19,644 nt of DNA, taken from assembly GCA_964354625.1 (NCBI GenBank), contig CAYHAK010000034.1, positions 1-19,644 of the forward strand, given 5' to 3'. The stretch is from DATKKK01 sp964354625. GTDB lineage: Archaea > Thermoproteota > Bathyarchaeia > Bathyarchaeales > Bathycorpusculaceae. Below, one piece after another: positions 1 through 7,965 of this stretch. Below the pieces are notes generated by a model, which searched no databases, was not told the origin of the DNA, and worked only from the letters and a program-made list of their open reading frames with translations. The position numbers and the translations under genes were made by a program. The stretch's first letter is position 1, and every line of letters begins with the position of its first letter.

Positions 1-2
1 AT

Positions 3-287
3 ACGAAGAACCGGATAATCTCTGAGACGCTTGTTTCCGTTGGGATCCTTGATGCGAGCCTCATTCATCCACGGGAGGTGTTCAACCCTGCGGTAAAAGT
101 GAGTTGTCATGCGGTAATTTTAGTTCATAACCATCCGAGCGGGGAGTGCGAAGCAAGTGCGGCAGATATTGAAGTGACTAAGATGTTATGTAACGCCGGT
201 GATATAATAGGGATTAGTATTTTGGATCATATCATCATCGGAAAACAAGGATATTCGAGCATGAAGGAAAAAGGAATAATAACGTAA
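3..287 (+). CDS. radC: RadC family JAB-domain protein, C-terminal part (5' truncated by window edge)
   Basis: The frame is open from the left edge and ends at TAA 285-287, so the gene continues upstream of the window. The 94 visible residues contain the JAB/MPN metal-binding signature: HNHPSG, then an aspartate ten residues after the proline (AADIEVT), in the usual RadC spacing (H-x-H-P-x(7)-S-x2-D). The end (GISILDHIIIG, then GYSSMKEKG) is the typical RadC C-terminus. RadC proteins are presumed metalloenzymes linked to recombination or mobile DNA; their biochemical role is not settled. A GTG at 78 could be mistaken for the start, but homology clearly extends upstream of it (SETLVSVGILDASLIHPREVF). 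Base composition is more G+C-rich than the following genes, so this may mark the edge of the older chromosome backbone next to an AT-rich island (inference). Confidence -1.
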   Translation, partial: TKNRIISETLVSVGILDASLIHPREVFNPAVKVSCHAVILVHNHPSGECEASAADIEVTKMLCNAGDIIGISILDHIIIGKQGYSSMKEKGIIT

Positions 288-404
288 TAAAGGATACTTA
301 AATAAAGGAATATTCCAGATTATAATCATTTTAGTTTTCAAAGGATTTATTTTGCAATAAAACTTTAAAGGAATATCTGATTTTGAGTACTAAGGATTTT
401 CCGT

Positions 405-767
405 ATGGATGATAAAACGAATATCAAACAGTTAAAAGAAATGGTAAAGGCATTTTGTGAAGAACGCGATTGGGATCAATATCATAATGCAAAGGATCTT
501 GCGATTGGAATTATTACGGAATCATCTGAGCTTCTTGAACATTTTCGTTTTAAATCGGATAAAGAAGTTGAGGAAGTAATTAAACAAAAAAAAGGGGAAG
601 TATCTGAAGAACTTGCAGATATTTTATTTTTTATTTTAAGGCTTGCACAAAGATATGATATTGATATAAGCAACGAATTTCAGAAAAAAATGGAAAAAAA
701 TACTAAAAAATACCCTATTGAAAAAGCAAAGGGATCAAATAAAAAGTATTCGGAGTTTGAGAAATGA
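405..767 (+). CDS. MazG-like nucleotide pyrophosphohydrolase (dCTPase-type)
   Basis: A 120-residue all-alpha protein of the MazG/dUTPase superfamily, closest in look to single-domain dCTP pyrophosphatases (RS21-C6/DCTPP1-like). The metal-binding signature E-x2-E ... E-x2-D is intact: E39 and E42 in TESSELLEHF, E69 and D72 in EELADILFF. Enzymes of this family hydrolyse (d)NTPs to monophosphate and pyrophosphate, cleaning up modified nucleotides or lowering nucleotide pools. The ATG is preceded by AAGGA at 392-396, a fair ribosome binding site. The stop overlaps the start of the next gene (ATGA, 764-767), so the two are probably translationally coupled and functionally linked. The substrate cannot be read from sequence. 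It is the first gene of a three-gene operon with a nuclease-helicase and an exonuclease, which suggests defence rather than housekeeping (inference). Confidence -1.
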   Translation: MDDKTNIKQLKEMVKAFCEERDWDQYHNAKDLAIGIITESSELLEHFRFKSDKEVEEVIKQKKGEVSEELADILFFILRLAQRYDIDISNEFQKKMEKNTKKYPIEKAKGSNKKYSEFEK

Positions 768-2653
768 TTAATCGACATATAATCTATGATGCTCCGCAAG
801 AACAATTTTTCACGGATGTTCGATCAAACAAATTAGTAGATATTATGAAAACTAATTTTAAGGAAACATCTGGCATGCATATTGGAGAATCTGAATATCA
901 CTCTTGGGGCGTGACTGGGGATAAAATTAAAAATTTAATAGAATCTTCAAATTTATCTAATGTTTATGTGTCATTCGAATATCAGGTTCCCTATACTTCA
1001 AAAAGAATTGATTGTCTGTTATTTGGTAAGAATACCGACGATCGGGGAATTGTTGTTCATATCGAACTGAAACAATGGGAAAGAGTTGAGGCATTGGACA
1101 TCGAGGGAAATTTTGTTGAAACATATATCGGAGGCAGTACAAAAACAGTTCCTCACCCATCACAACAGGTTGAAGGGTATCACGATTATATGTTCGGATT
1201 CATTGAAGTTTTTGAGGAGAATTCCTTGGATCTTGTTGGTTGTTCGTATTGCCCAAATTATCGTAAAAATATTGGAGAAGGTTTGTTTAATCCGATTTAC
1301 ACTAAAATTTTAGAGAGATATCCAGTGTATACACATGAGGATGTAGAGTTATTATCACGTCGATTAAAAGAATTATTAGCGAGAGGGGATGGTTTTGAGA
1401 TTTTCAATAAATTCATGCAATCTGCTGTAAAACCTTCAAAAAAATTATTGGAAAGTGCTGCAAAGATTGTTTCTAATTCTTCAGATTTTTCCTTGTTAAA
1501 TGATCAGATTTTTGCGAAAAACGCTATTCTGGATAAGATAAGAAAAGCTGAGAAGAATAATGAAAAAAATGTTGTTATCGTAAAGGGTGGTCCTGGTACT
1601 GGGAAAACTGTTATCGCTCTGAATATTCTGGCGGAGATGGCTTCGAAGGGAAAATCTGTATTTTTTTCTTCGAAATCCAAACCTTTGATTGAGGCAATTC
1701 GACATAAGGTTGACAGAAGTAATGCGAAACTTCTTTTTACGTCCCTTACTCCTTTTATTCCAGCGAGAATCAAGGAAAATCAGATAGATATTTTGATTGT
1801 CGATGAGGCGCATAGAATTGGTAAGACGTCTAATAATCAATATACGAAACCATCAGATAGAACCGATATGCCCCAGATGGAACAGTTGATTCGATGTGCG
1901 AAAACATCAATATTTTTTATTGATGATAAACAGGTGATTCGATTTTTAGAAGTCGGAAATACCGATTTAATCAAGAATGCCGCAAAAAAATATGGTTGTG
2001 TTGTGAAAGAGGTTGAATTGGTTTCTCAATTTCGATGCGGTGGATCTGAGAATTATCTTGATTGGTTAGAATCTGTTTTAGGGCATTCAGATAGGAAAAT
2101 AGTGTTTGATTCAAAAAAAGAAAATTTTGATTTTCAGATTATCGAATCTCCAGAAAAACTGTATGAAATGATAAAGCAGAAAGATGGTGAAGCAGGAAAA
2201 TCTGCTCGATTAACTGCTGGGTTTTGCTGGGAGTGGTCTAAGACATTAGATTTCAATGGTGAATTAGTAAAAGATGTTCGAATCGGGGATTTTGCGATGC
2301 CCTGGGAAACACATGATAAGATAAGACCACCCACGGGTTTTGTGAGGTGGTATGAGTGGGCGTATAAACCCGAGGGGATCAAACAGATAGGATGTATCTA
2401 TACTGCGCAAGGATTTGAGTTCGACTACATTGGAGTTATTGTAGGTCCTGATTTGAAATATGATAAAGAAAATGATTGTTTAGTTGGGGATCCTAGGGGA
2501 ACAAGAGATCCTGTTCTTCAGAGAAGTACAGAACGCTTTGATGAATATGTAAAAAATATTTATCGGGTGTTGATGTCTCGTGGTTTAAAAGGATGTTATA
2601 TGTATTTTGTTGATAAGGATACTGAAAAATATTTTATATCAAGGATGGTATAA
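764..2653 (+). CDS. PD-(D/E)XK nuclease fused to SF1 helicase of the DUF2075 (Schlafen group 3-like) family
   Basis: A 629-residue fusion. Residues about 60-210 look like a PD-(D/E)XK nuclease: D83 in RIDCLLFG, then E101 and K103 in HIELKQWE. Residues about 250-629 form a superfamily 1 helicase: Walker A GGPGTGKT (275-282), Walker B DILIVDEAH (342-350), motif III FFIDDKQ (384-390), QFRCGG (422-427), motif V-like YTAQGFEFDYIGVI (546-559) and a final arginine motif NIYRVLMSRGLKG (598-610). This order matches DUF2075/COG3410 helicases. It probably unwinds or translocates on nucleic acid and cuts it. The start overlaps the MazG-like gene by 4 bases; three bases after its stop the exonuclease gene begins. 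The linkage suggests one complex or pathway. The nuclease assignment rests on motif spacing alone; the helicase assignment is strong. Confidence -1.
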   Translation: MINRHIIYDAPQEQFFTDVRSNKLVDIMKTNFKETSGMHIGESEYHSWGVTGDKIKNLIESSNLSNVYVSFEYQVPYTSKRIDCLLFGKNTDDRGIVVHIELKQWERVEALDIEGNFVETYIGGSTKTVPHPSQQVEGYHDYMFGFIEVFEENSLDLVGCSYCPNYRKNIGEGLFNPIYTKILERYPVYTHEDVELLSRRLKELLARGDGFEIFNKFMQSAVKPSKKLLESAAKIVSNSSDFSLLNDQIFAKNAILDKIRKAEKNNEKNVVIVKGGPGTGKTVIALNILAEMASKGKSVFFSSKSKPLIEAIRHKVDRSNAKLLFTSLTPFIPARIKENQIDILIVDEAHRIGKTSNNQYTKPSDRTDMPQMEQLIRCAKTSIFFIDDKQVIRFLEVGNTDLIKNAAKKYGCVVKEVELVSQFRCGGSENYLDWLESVLGHSDRKIVFDSKKENFDFQIIESPEKLYEMIKQKDGEAGKSARLTAGFCWEWSKTLDFNGELVKDVRIGDFAMPWETHDKIRPPTGFVRWYEWAYKPEGIKQIGCIYTAQGFEFDYIGVIVGPDLKYDKENDCLVGDPRGTRDPVLQRSTERFDEYVKNIYRVLMSRGLKGCYMYFVDKDTEKYFISRMV

Positions 2654-2656
2654 AAC

Positions 2657-3235
2657 GTGTACCTATTTTTTGATACAGAGACAACCGGTTTACCACGAAC
2701 TTATCGTGCTTCTATTAAAGATTTAGAGAATTGGCCGCGGGTAGTTCAACTCGCATGGTTGAGTTACAATCATTCTGGAAAATTACTATCTGAAAATAAC
2801 TATCTCATTAAACCGGAAGGATTTATTATTCCTAAAGAAGCAACGAAAATCCACGGTATTACAACCAAAACGGCACTTGCAAATGGATATGATTTAAATG
2901 TAGTTCTTAATCAATTTGCTAGAGATGTAAAAAAAGCAAGTCTGATTGTTGCTCATAATATTGATTTTGATGAGAAGATTATCGCCGCTGAATTTCTCAG
3001 AAAAAAAATAAATCATGCTCTTTCTAAGAAACCAAAAGTGTGTACCATGCGTTCGTCAACAGATTTTTGTGAAATACCCGGATATTATGGGAATTTTAAA
3101 TGGCCAAATTTACGAGAGTTGCATAGTACCTTATTTGATCACGATTTTGAAGATGTTCATAATGCTCTTGCTGATGTAAAGGCATGTGCGAAATGTTTCT
3201 TTGAATTAAAAAAGCAAGGAGTAATCAAGTTGTAG
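2657..3235 (+). CDS. DEDDh 3'-5' exonuclease (DnaQ/Pol III epsilon-like)
   Basis: A 192-residue single-domain exonuclease. The four acidic residues and the histidine of the DEDDh class are in order: D6 and E8 in FFDTETTG, D103 or D105 in IVAHNIDFDEK, H168 and D173 in HNALADVKAC. It should remove nucleotides from 3' ends of DNA or RNA using two metal ions. GTG is the start: it lies 3 bases after the helicase stop, AAGGATGG (2641-2648) sits at good spacing, and the catalytic DTE begins five residues later, leaving no room for a later start. It is the third gene of the MazG/nuclease-helicase operon and presumably acts on ends that the helicase exposes (inference). A polymerase-proofreading role is unlikely because no polymerase lies nearby. 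Confidence -1.
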   Translation: MYLFFDTETTGLPRTYRASIKDLENWPRVVQLAWLSYNHSGKLLSENNYLIKPEGFIIPKEATKIHGITTKTALANGYDLNVVLNQFARDVKKASLIVAHNIDFDEKIIAAEFLRKKINHALSKKPKVCTMRSSTDFCEIPGYYGNFKWPNLRELHSTLFDHDFEDVHNALADVKACAKCFFELKKQGVIKL

Positions 3236-3373
3236 TTCAGCAAAATCTATCGCAGATTTGGTAAAAAATTCTTAAGTGTTTTATGCAAAAAAGGGCTTTA
3301 AATTCATTCTAATGACTTTATAATAATATCATTTTCATAGCATATAGGTTTTTAAAGAAATTATTGTTGTTTA

Positions 3374-3453
3374 TTTTATAAATAACGGACGAATTTCCCC
3401 AACAATCAGAATTAGAATTATCATTACTTATTTCGAATTGGGGAAAATGGAGG
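3374..3453 (+). promoter_or_regulatory. Promoter, inverted repeat and ribosome binding site of the McrBC-type operon
   Basis: A good archaeal TATA box (TTTATAAATAA, about 3375-3385) would place transcription start near 3404. A perfect 9-bp inverted repeat flanks that point: TTTCCCCAA at 3394-3402 and TTGGGGAAA at 3438-3446, and CGAATT precedes or overlaps both arms (3390-3395, 3434-3439). The ribosome binding site GGAGG lies at 3449-3453, nine bases before the ATG. The first arm falls between TATA box and predicted start and the second in the leader, so a paired operator is more likely than an RNA hairpin, although an upstream start would permit one. The regulator is unknown. Confidence -1.
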
Positions 3454-3462
3454 AATTAAAAA

Positions 3463-5688
3463 ATGAATGAAGAAAATCTAATTTCAAAAAAAATGATTAA
3501 GGATTCAATAGAAATTTCTGATCTAGTAATTAAAAATGGACTTGAATCGGCAAGACTTAATGGAGAAGAAAATAAAACCTATAGAGAAAAATATATTCAG
3601 ATAATAAAAAAAAGCCTTGACAAGTTTAGAGCGGAAAATGGTAAAACACCAAATCAATTACTTGATGAATTTTTAAAAAAATACATACAGCAAAAGAATT
3701 TAGTTGATAATTTTGAATCAAAACAATTTACGTTTTATGGACAGAAAGTAAATTCCTATGTATGGGCTTGTATTTCAAAAAAAGATTCAAATATCCAATT
3801 TAACCGAGCATCATATTATCCACAACTTTATATTTTGATTAATAGCCTTGGTATAAAATTCGGCTTTTGCTATGGATATTATGTAGAAAATAATAATCAA
3901 ATAGTAGAAACTGTTCGTTCAAATAGTGATTTACAAAATGAAATTTTAAAGATATTAAACAATAATCGCGATTTAAATCTATATTCAACTGTAGACGCTG
4001 AGAAACAACCTAACTCCAGTGATAGATTAGAACCAAATTCACCAGAAAAAATAAGAGATATTTGGTCGAAAGATTGTCATATTATAGCATTTATAGGCAA
4101 AAATGATATTAATGATACAATCGCAAATAGAATTACCTCTACTTTTAATGATCTTTTAAATCTTTTTAAGACAACTTCTTTAGTACTAACCTCACAAATT
4201 AACCATACAAAAAAAGATGATAAATTATCTAAATCAGATGATATACAAATACTGAAAAATGGATTTTACCACTATCTAATTAAGAAAGGTTATTTGTTTG
4301 ATACAACTTTTATTGAAAATTTTCTTTTATCCTTAAAGGTAAAACCTTTCCTTATTCTTACTGGTAATTCAGGAACTGGAAAAACAAAAATCGCTTTATT
4401 ATTTGCTCAATATCTTAACGAAAAAAGAAATACAAGATCACAACCATACATAGAATCAGATGTAACTGTAGGAAAATCGGCAACATCTGGTGGGTGGGCT
4501 TTTCAAAAAGATGCTTTTTTTTCAAAATATCCAAATTTAAAAAAATATGAAGGTGTCTATCCAATTGAAATTAATGGAAAAAAGAGTTATGGTCGTTTAG
4601 AATTAACTCCCCGCCTCTTTTATGATTCTAAGGATCAAGATTTAAAAATTATGCTTGATACTTTATCGAAACAGGATTATAACAAAAAGATCCAATTAAA
4701 AATAGAAATTCCGAGCGCATCAATTACTACAGATACATGTTATAGAATTATCCCTGTTGGAGCAAATTGGACCGAGAATAGACATATTGTTGGTTTTCAT
4801 AATGTAATAACTGATACATATCAAAAAACAGCTGCATTGGATCTTATTCTATGTGCCATCAATGAAGAAGACCGTCCACATTTTCTTATCCTTGATGAAA
4901 TGAATCTCTCCCATGTAGAACGATATTTTGCAGATTTTCTCTCAGCAATGGAAAGCGAAGAAAAAATACCGCTTCATACTTCTGATCATATTGATGAGAT
5001 TCAAAAAATTCCTAAGAGCATATCTATTCCTTCAAATATTCTTGTCATTGGCACAGTAAATGTTGATGAGACAACATATATGTTTAGTCCCAAGGTTTTA
5101 GATCGAGCAAATACAATTGAATTTTATATCCTTCCCGCCAAAAATTATATGTCAGGTATTTCAACACAAACAGAACCTATAGGTGATATCGAATACCTTG
5201 AAAATCCTCTTTCAGACATTGATATAAGAAAATGGAATATCAATAAACTCCATGAAGAATTTGGTAATATTAAAACTCATGATGGAAAATTATTTTGGGA
5301 TGTTTTTTCTGATGAGCTTACTAAATTCCAGAATGCGTTGAGGAAATCTGGTTTTGATTTTGGTTTCAGAGTCATAAATGAAATTACACGTTTTATGTAT
5401 GTCGCTTGGAAATATGAAGGAAAACCGTCTAATTGGAAGAATTGGCAGAGATATTTTGATGCCCAGATAAAACAAAAAATATTACCAAAAGTACATGGAG
5501 CTCAGAGAACAATCGGAGATCTTCTGCAAAAATTATTCAATCTCTGTTCAATGCAGGATAATCAAAAACCTCCCCGAGATACTTCTATATCAGAACTTAA
5601 GAAAATTCCTTATCCTTCATCTATTGAAAAAATTAAGGAAATGGATCAAATACTGCACGAACAAAGATATGTTTCATTCACCAAATAG
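3463..5688 (+). CDS. mcrB: McrB-like AAA+ motor of a type IV (McrBC-type) restriction system
   Basis: A 741-residue protein. An N-terminal region around residues 85-240 resembles the DUF3578 (MrcB_N) domain, including QFNRASYYPQLYILI, and probably recognises DNA. The AAA+ domain has Walker A GNSGTGKT (301-308), the family signature IIPVGANWTENRHIVGFHN (429-447), Walker B FLILDEMN (474-481), YFADFLSAMES (488-498), the sensor stretch GTVNVDETTYMFSPKVLDRAN (530-550) with arginine 548. In McrBC systems this subunit forms a hexamer that uses GTP or ATP to translocate on modified DNA and drives the McrC nuclease. About 165 residues separate Walker A and B, considerably more than I recall for E. coli McrB, because of an insert around residues 325-425. 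The partner gene begins 11 bases after the stop. Confidence is high for the family, low for the modification recognised. Confidence -1.
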   Translation: MNEENLISKKMIKDSIEISDLVIKNGLESARLNGEENKTYREKYIQIIKKSLDKFRAENGKTPNQLLDEFLKKYIQQKNLVDNFESKQFTFYGQKVNSYVWACISKKDSNIQFNRASYYPQLYILINSLGIKFGFCYGYYVENNNQIVETVRSNSDLQNEILKILNNNRDLNLYSTVDAEKQPNSSDRLEPNSPEKIRDIWSKDCHIIAFIGKNDINDTIANRITSTFNDLLNLFKTTSLVLTSQINHTKKDDKLSKSDDIQILKNGFYHYLIKKGYLFDTTFIENFLLSLKVKPFLILTGNSGTGKTKIALLFAQYLNEKRNTRSQPYIESDVTVGKSATSGGWAFQKDAFFSKYPNLKKYEGVYPIEINGKKSYGRLELTPRLFYDSKDQDLKIMLDTLSKQDYNKKIQLKIEIPSASITTDTCYRIIPVGANWTENRHIVGFHNVITDTYQKTAALDLILCAINEEDRPHFLILDEMNLSHVERYFADFLSAMESEEKIPLHTSDHIDEIQKIPKSISIPSNILVIGTVNVDETTYMFSPKVLDRANTIEFYILPAKNYMSGISTQTEPIGDIEYLENPLSDIDIRKWNINKLHEEFGNIKTHDGKLFWDVFSDELTKFQNALRKSGFDFGFRVINEITRFMYVAWKYEGKPSNWKNWQRYFDAQIKQKILPKVHGAQRTIGDLLQKLFNLCSMQDNQKPPRDTSISELKKIPYPSSIEKIKEMDQILHEQRYVSFTK

Positions 5689-5699
5689 GTGCATGAAAA

Positions 5700-7682
5700 A
5701 TGGTATATGTCAATCGAAAAGAACAGAACGTAATAGTTAAAATTTTTGATCAAAACAAGAATCCTATAGGAAGTCTTACGATTAACGCTGTAGTACCTTT
5801 TAATATCAATAATATTTGGGATGAGGTAGATTTAAAAGATTTTAAAACAAAAACAATGGAATTCGAAAATGTTCCCAAAGTAGAAAAACCAGACGAAAAA
5901 ACACCGATTCAATATAACCAAAGGATTGATCTTGATCCTGGAGCAAGGATCATGCTTCTTGAGGAAATTAGTTACCAAATATTGTTCAAATTAGATGAAT
6001 CTATAAAAGATCCTCATATGATCAATTTATTCCCAACTATTAAACGAGAAGATGAAAAATCCGTCACTTTTGAACAAATGAGAATTAAAGAAAATAAAAA
6101 TGAAAGAACTGTAAGTGGTATACTTAATTTTCATAGTTATGTGGGTAAATCTTTTTTTGATGTGGAGCTAAACGGTAAACGTTCTATACCACATCCATTT
6201 GAGGTACGATCTAAAAAAATTGACTATCAACATCAATATCCTGCGATGATTGGAGATCTCTCAAAAGCAGCCTCTGGTTTAATATTTGAATTTGGTTCAC
6301 CATTATATCAATGGTATGATTTCAGTGATAAACCTCGAGATACATTTTATCAAGATTTCATGTTTTTAGAATATCTATTTCGATTAAACAATTTGCCCTA
6401 TGCTCTTGATATAATTAGGAAAAACATCTACAACCGACTTGAGACGTATAAAGAACAAACCCCTATTTCAATGGCTTCATCTATTTCCCCAGAATGCATA
6501 ATAGAAATGGTTGCCTCGCCTCAGAATTTATACAAGACCCAGAAACCGCCATTAAACTGGCCTTCATCAATGAATAAATATGTACCAATATCTATTGCAC
6601 AACTACGGTATAAGGAAAATATTGATACACCTGAAAATAGATTGGTTAAAGCCTTTCTCCAGTCATTAGATGCATTGATTATAGAGCTTAAACGTGCTAC
6701 ACGGCATCTTAATGAAATTAAACCAGGTATGGGTTATATTGATAGTAAGTTAATAGAGTATTATCATATACTTCATGAATATATTTCTGAAGATTGGTTA
6801 TTAGATGTGGGACAGCTTGAATACATTCCTTCAAATTCACAGGTATTACAAAAACAAGAAGGTTATAGAGAAATTTTTCAATTTTTCCTCAATTTCGAGT
6901 TTGCTTTTAGATTACATTGGGCTGAAGTAGAAGATAACATTAAAGGGTATAATCAAAAATTAAGTCAGCTCTATGAATATTGGTGTTTTTTCAAGATTGT
7001 TAAAGCATTTAGTAGCATCGTCAATCAACAGATTTTTTTCGAGGATCTTTTTGAAACTACAGATAATAAATGGTCGATACAGATAAAAAGAGGAAAAAGA
7101 TCTGCGATAAATTTTGAGACAATAATAGATGAAAAGAAAATTAATTTATGTGTAATGTATAATCGCCTTTTTTCTCAAAAAACAATAAATCGTTCATATT
7201 CTCTTCCTTTTAAACCAGATTTCACAATCTATATAACCAGTGAGGAGTGGGGATCATTTATTCATTTTGACGCAAAATATCGTTCTGATGTAGAAATTCT
7301 CGAATTCTATGAAAAAATTGGCTCTTATAGTGATACAGCTATTAAGTTTGACAAAATTCAAATAAATGATTCGGATAAGATAGGTATCGAAGAAGAGAAA
7401 CTCACTGATAATCTCGATATTGAAGAACAAATAAATAGATCATTTAAAGCGGGTGACATTTATAAAATGCATTCATACCGGGATGCAATTCTTAGAACGG
7501 AAGGCGCGTATATTTTATATCCTGGGGATAAAAACAAGATATTTTGTATTAACGAAGGAGAAGCGATACCCTCCGTTGGTGCTTTTCCTTTGACACCTGG
7601 AAAAAATGGAATAGAAGATCAAGAATTAGAGGATTTTATTCGAGCTATTTTAAAAACATTGATCCGAAAATATTCATCATAA
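5700..7682 (+). CDS. McrC-like DUF2357 protein with C-terminal PD-(D/E)XK nuclease
   Basis: A 660-residue protein of the DUF2357/DUF524 (McrC-like) family. The middle part carries family landmarks such as TPENRLVKAFLQSLDALI (310-327). The C-terminus holds the PD-(D/E)XK nuclease core: P506-D507 in LPFKPDFTIYI, D524 and K526 in IHFDAKYRSD, then the characteristic AGDIYKMHSYRDAI (584-597). It is expected to be the endonuclease subunit activated by the upstream McrB-like motor. The ATG at 5700 is chosen over the out-of-frame ATG at 5693 because AGGTG (5687-5691), overlapping the upstream stop, is at ideal distance. The gene follows McrB with an 11-base gap, so co-expression is near certain. The DNA it cuts is unknown. 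It differs from classical E. coli McrC in length and in the DUF2357 part. Confidence -1.
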   Translation: MVYVNRKEQNVIVKIFDQNKNPIGSLTINAVVPFNINNIWDEVDLKDFKTKTMEFENVPKVEKPDEKTPIQYNQRIDLDPGARIMLLEEISYQILFKLDESIKDPHMINLFPTIKREDEKSVTFEQMRIKENKNERTVSGILNFHSYVGKSFFDVELNGKRSIPHPFEVRSKKIDYQHQYPAMIGDLSKAASGLIFEFGSPLYQWYDFSDKPRDTFYQDFMFLEYLFRLNNLPYALDIIRKNIYNRLETYKEQTPISMASSISPECIIEMVASPQNLYKTQKPPLNWPSSMNKYVPISIAQLRYKENIDTPENRLVKAFLQSLDALIIELKRATRHLNEIKPGMGYIDSKLIEYYHILHEYISEDWLLDVGQLEYIPSNSQVLQKQEGYREIFQFFLNFEFAFRLHWAEVEDNIKGYNQKLSQLYEYWCFFKIVKAFSSIVNQQIFFEDLFETTDNKWSIQIKRGKRSAINFETIIDEKKINLCVMYNRLFSQKTINRSYSLPFKPDFTIYITSEEWGSFIHFDAKYRSDVEILEFYEKIGSYSDTAIKFDKIQINDSDKIGIEEEKLTDNLDIEEQINRSFKAGDIYKMHSYRDAILRTEGAYILYPGDKNKIFCINEGEAIPSVGAFPLTPGKNGIEDQELEDFIRAILKTLIRKYSS

Positions 7683-7849
7683 TAACAATTTCCATCGGGA
7701 TAATTTGTTTCTTCAGCGACACAGTTTTTAAAAAAAGAGTGAAAAAATCAATACAATATTCAATTTAATTAAATAGCTACGATTGATGCCTTCTTCTTTA
7801 ATCATTAACCTATGATGGGAGTTTTCTTCTGTCAGATGGGCATTTTAAG

Positions 7850-7940
7850 GCATATAAAAATATATATTTATTTATTTCCGAAGTCGTTTGATAACTTAAT
7901 AAATAAAAATTTTATTATGACTGTGTATATCATATAATGT
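7850..7940 (+). promoter_or_regulatory. Candidate promoter(s) of the HEPN gene
   Basis: The 283-base gap before the HEPN gene has two TATA-like tracts: an alternating A/T block around 7850-7877 and CATATAAT at 7931-7938. The second would start transcription close to 7961, giving an almost leaderless message for the ATG at 7966, which fits the weak upstream ribosome binding site (ACAGGTA). The rest of the gap shows only AT-rich sequence with short, poorly supported open frames. I cannot decide which box is used. Confidence -1.
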
Positions 7941-7965
7941 TAACAAAATTACAGGTATTTAAAAA

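Noticed and set aside
405..3235. Gabija, Hachiman or other named helicase-nuclease system
   Set aside because: Domain order (PD-(D/E)XK plus DUF2075 helicase, MazG, DEDDh exonuclease) does not match those systems.
7738..7840. Short minus-strand frame in the gap before the HEPN gene
   Set aside because: No start with ribosome binding site and no recognisable motif; AT-rich chance frame.
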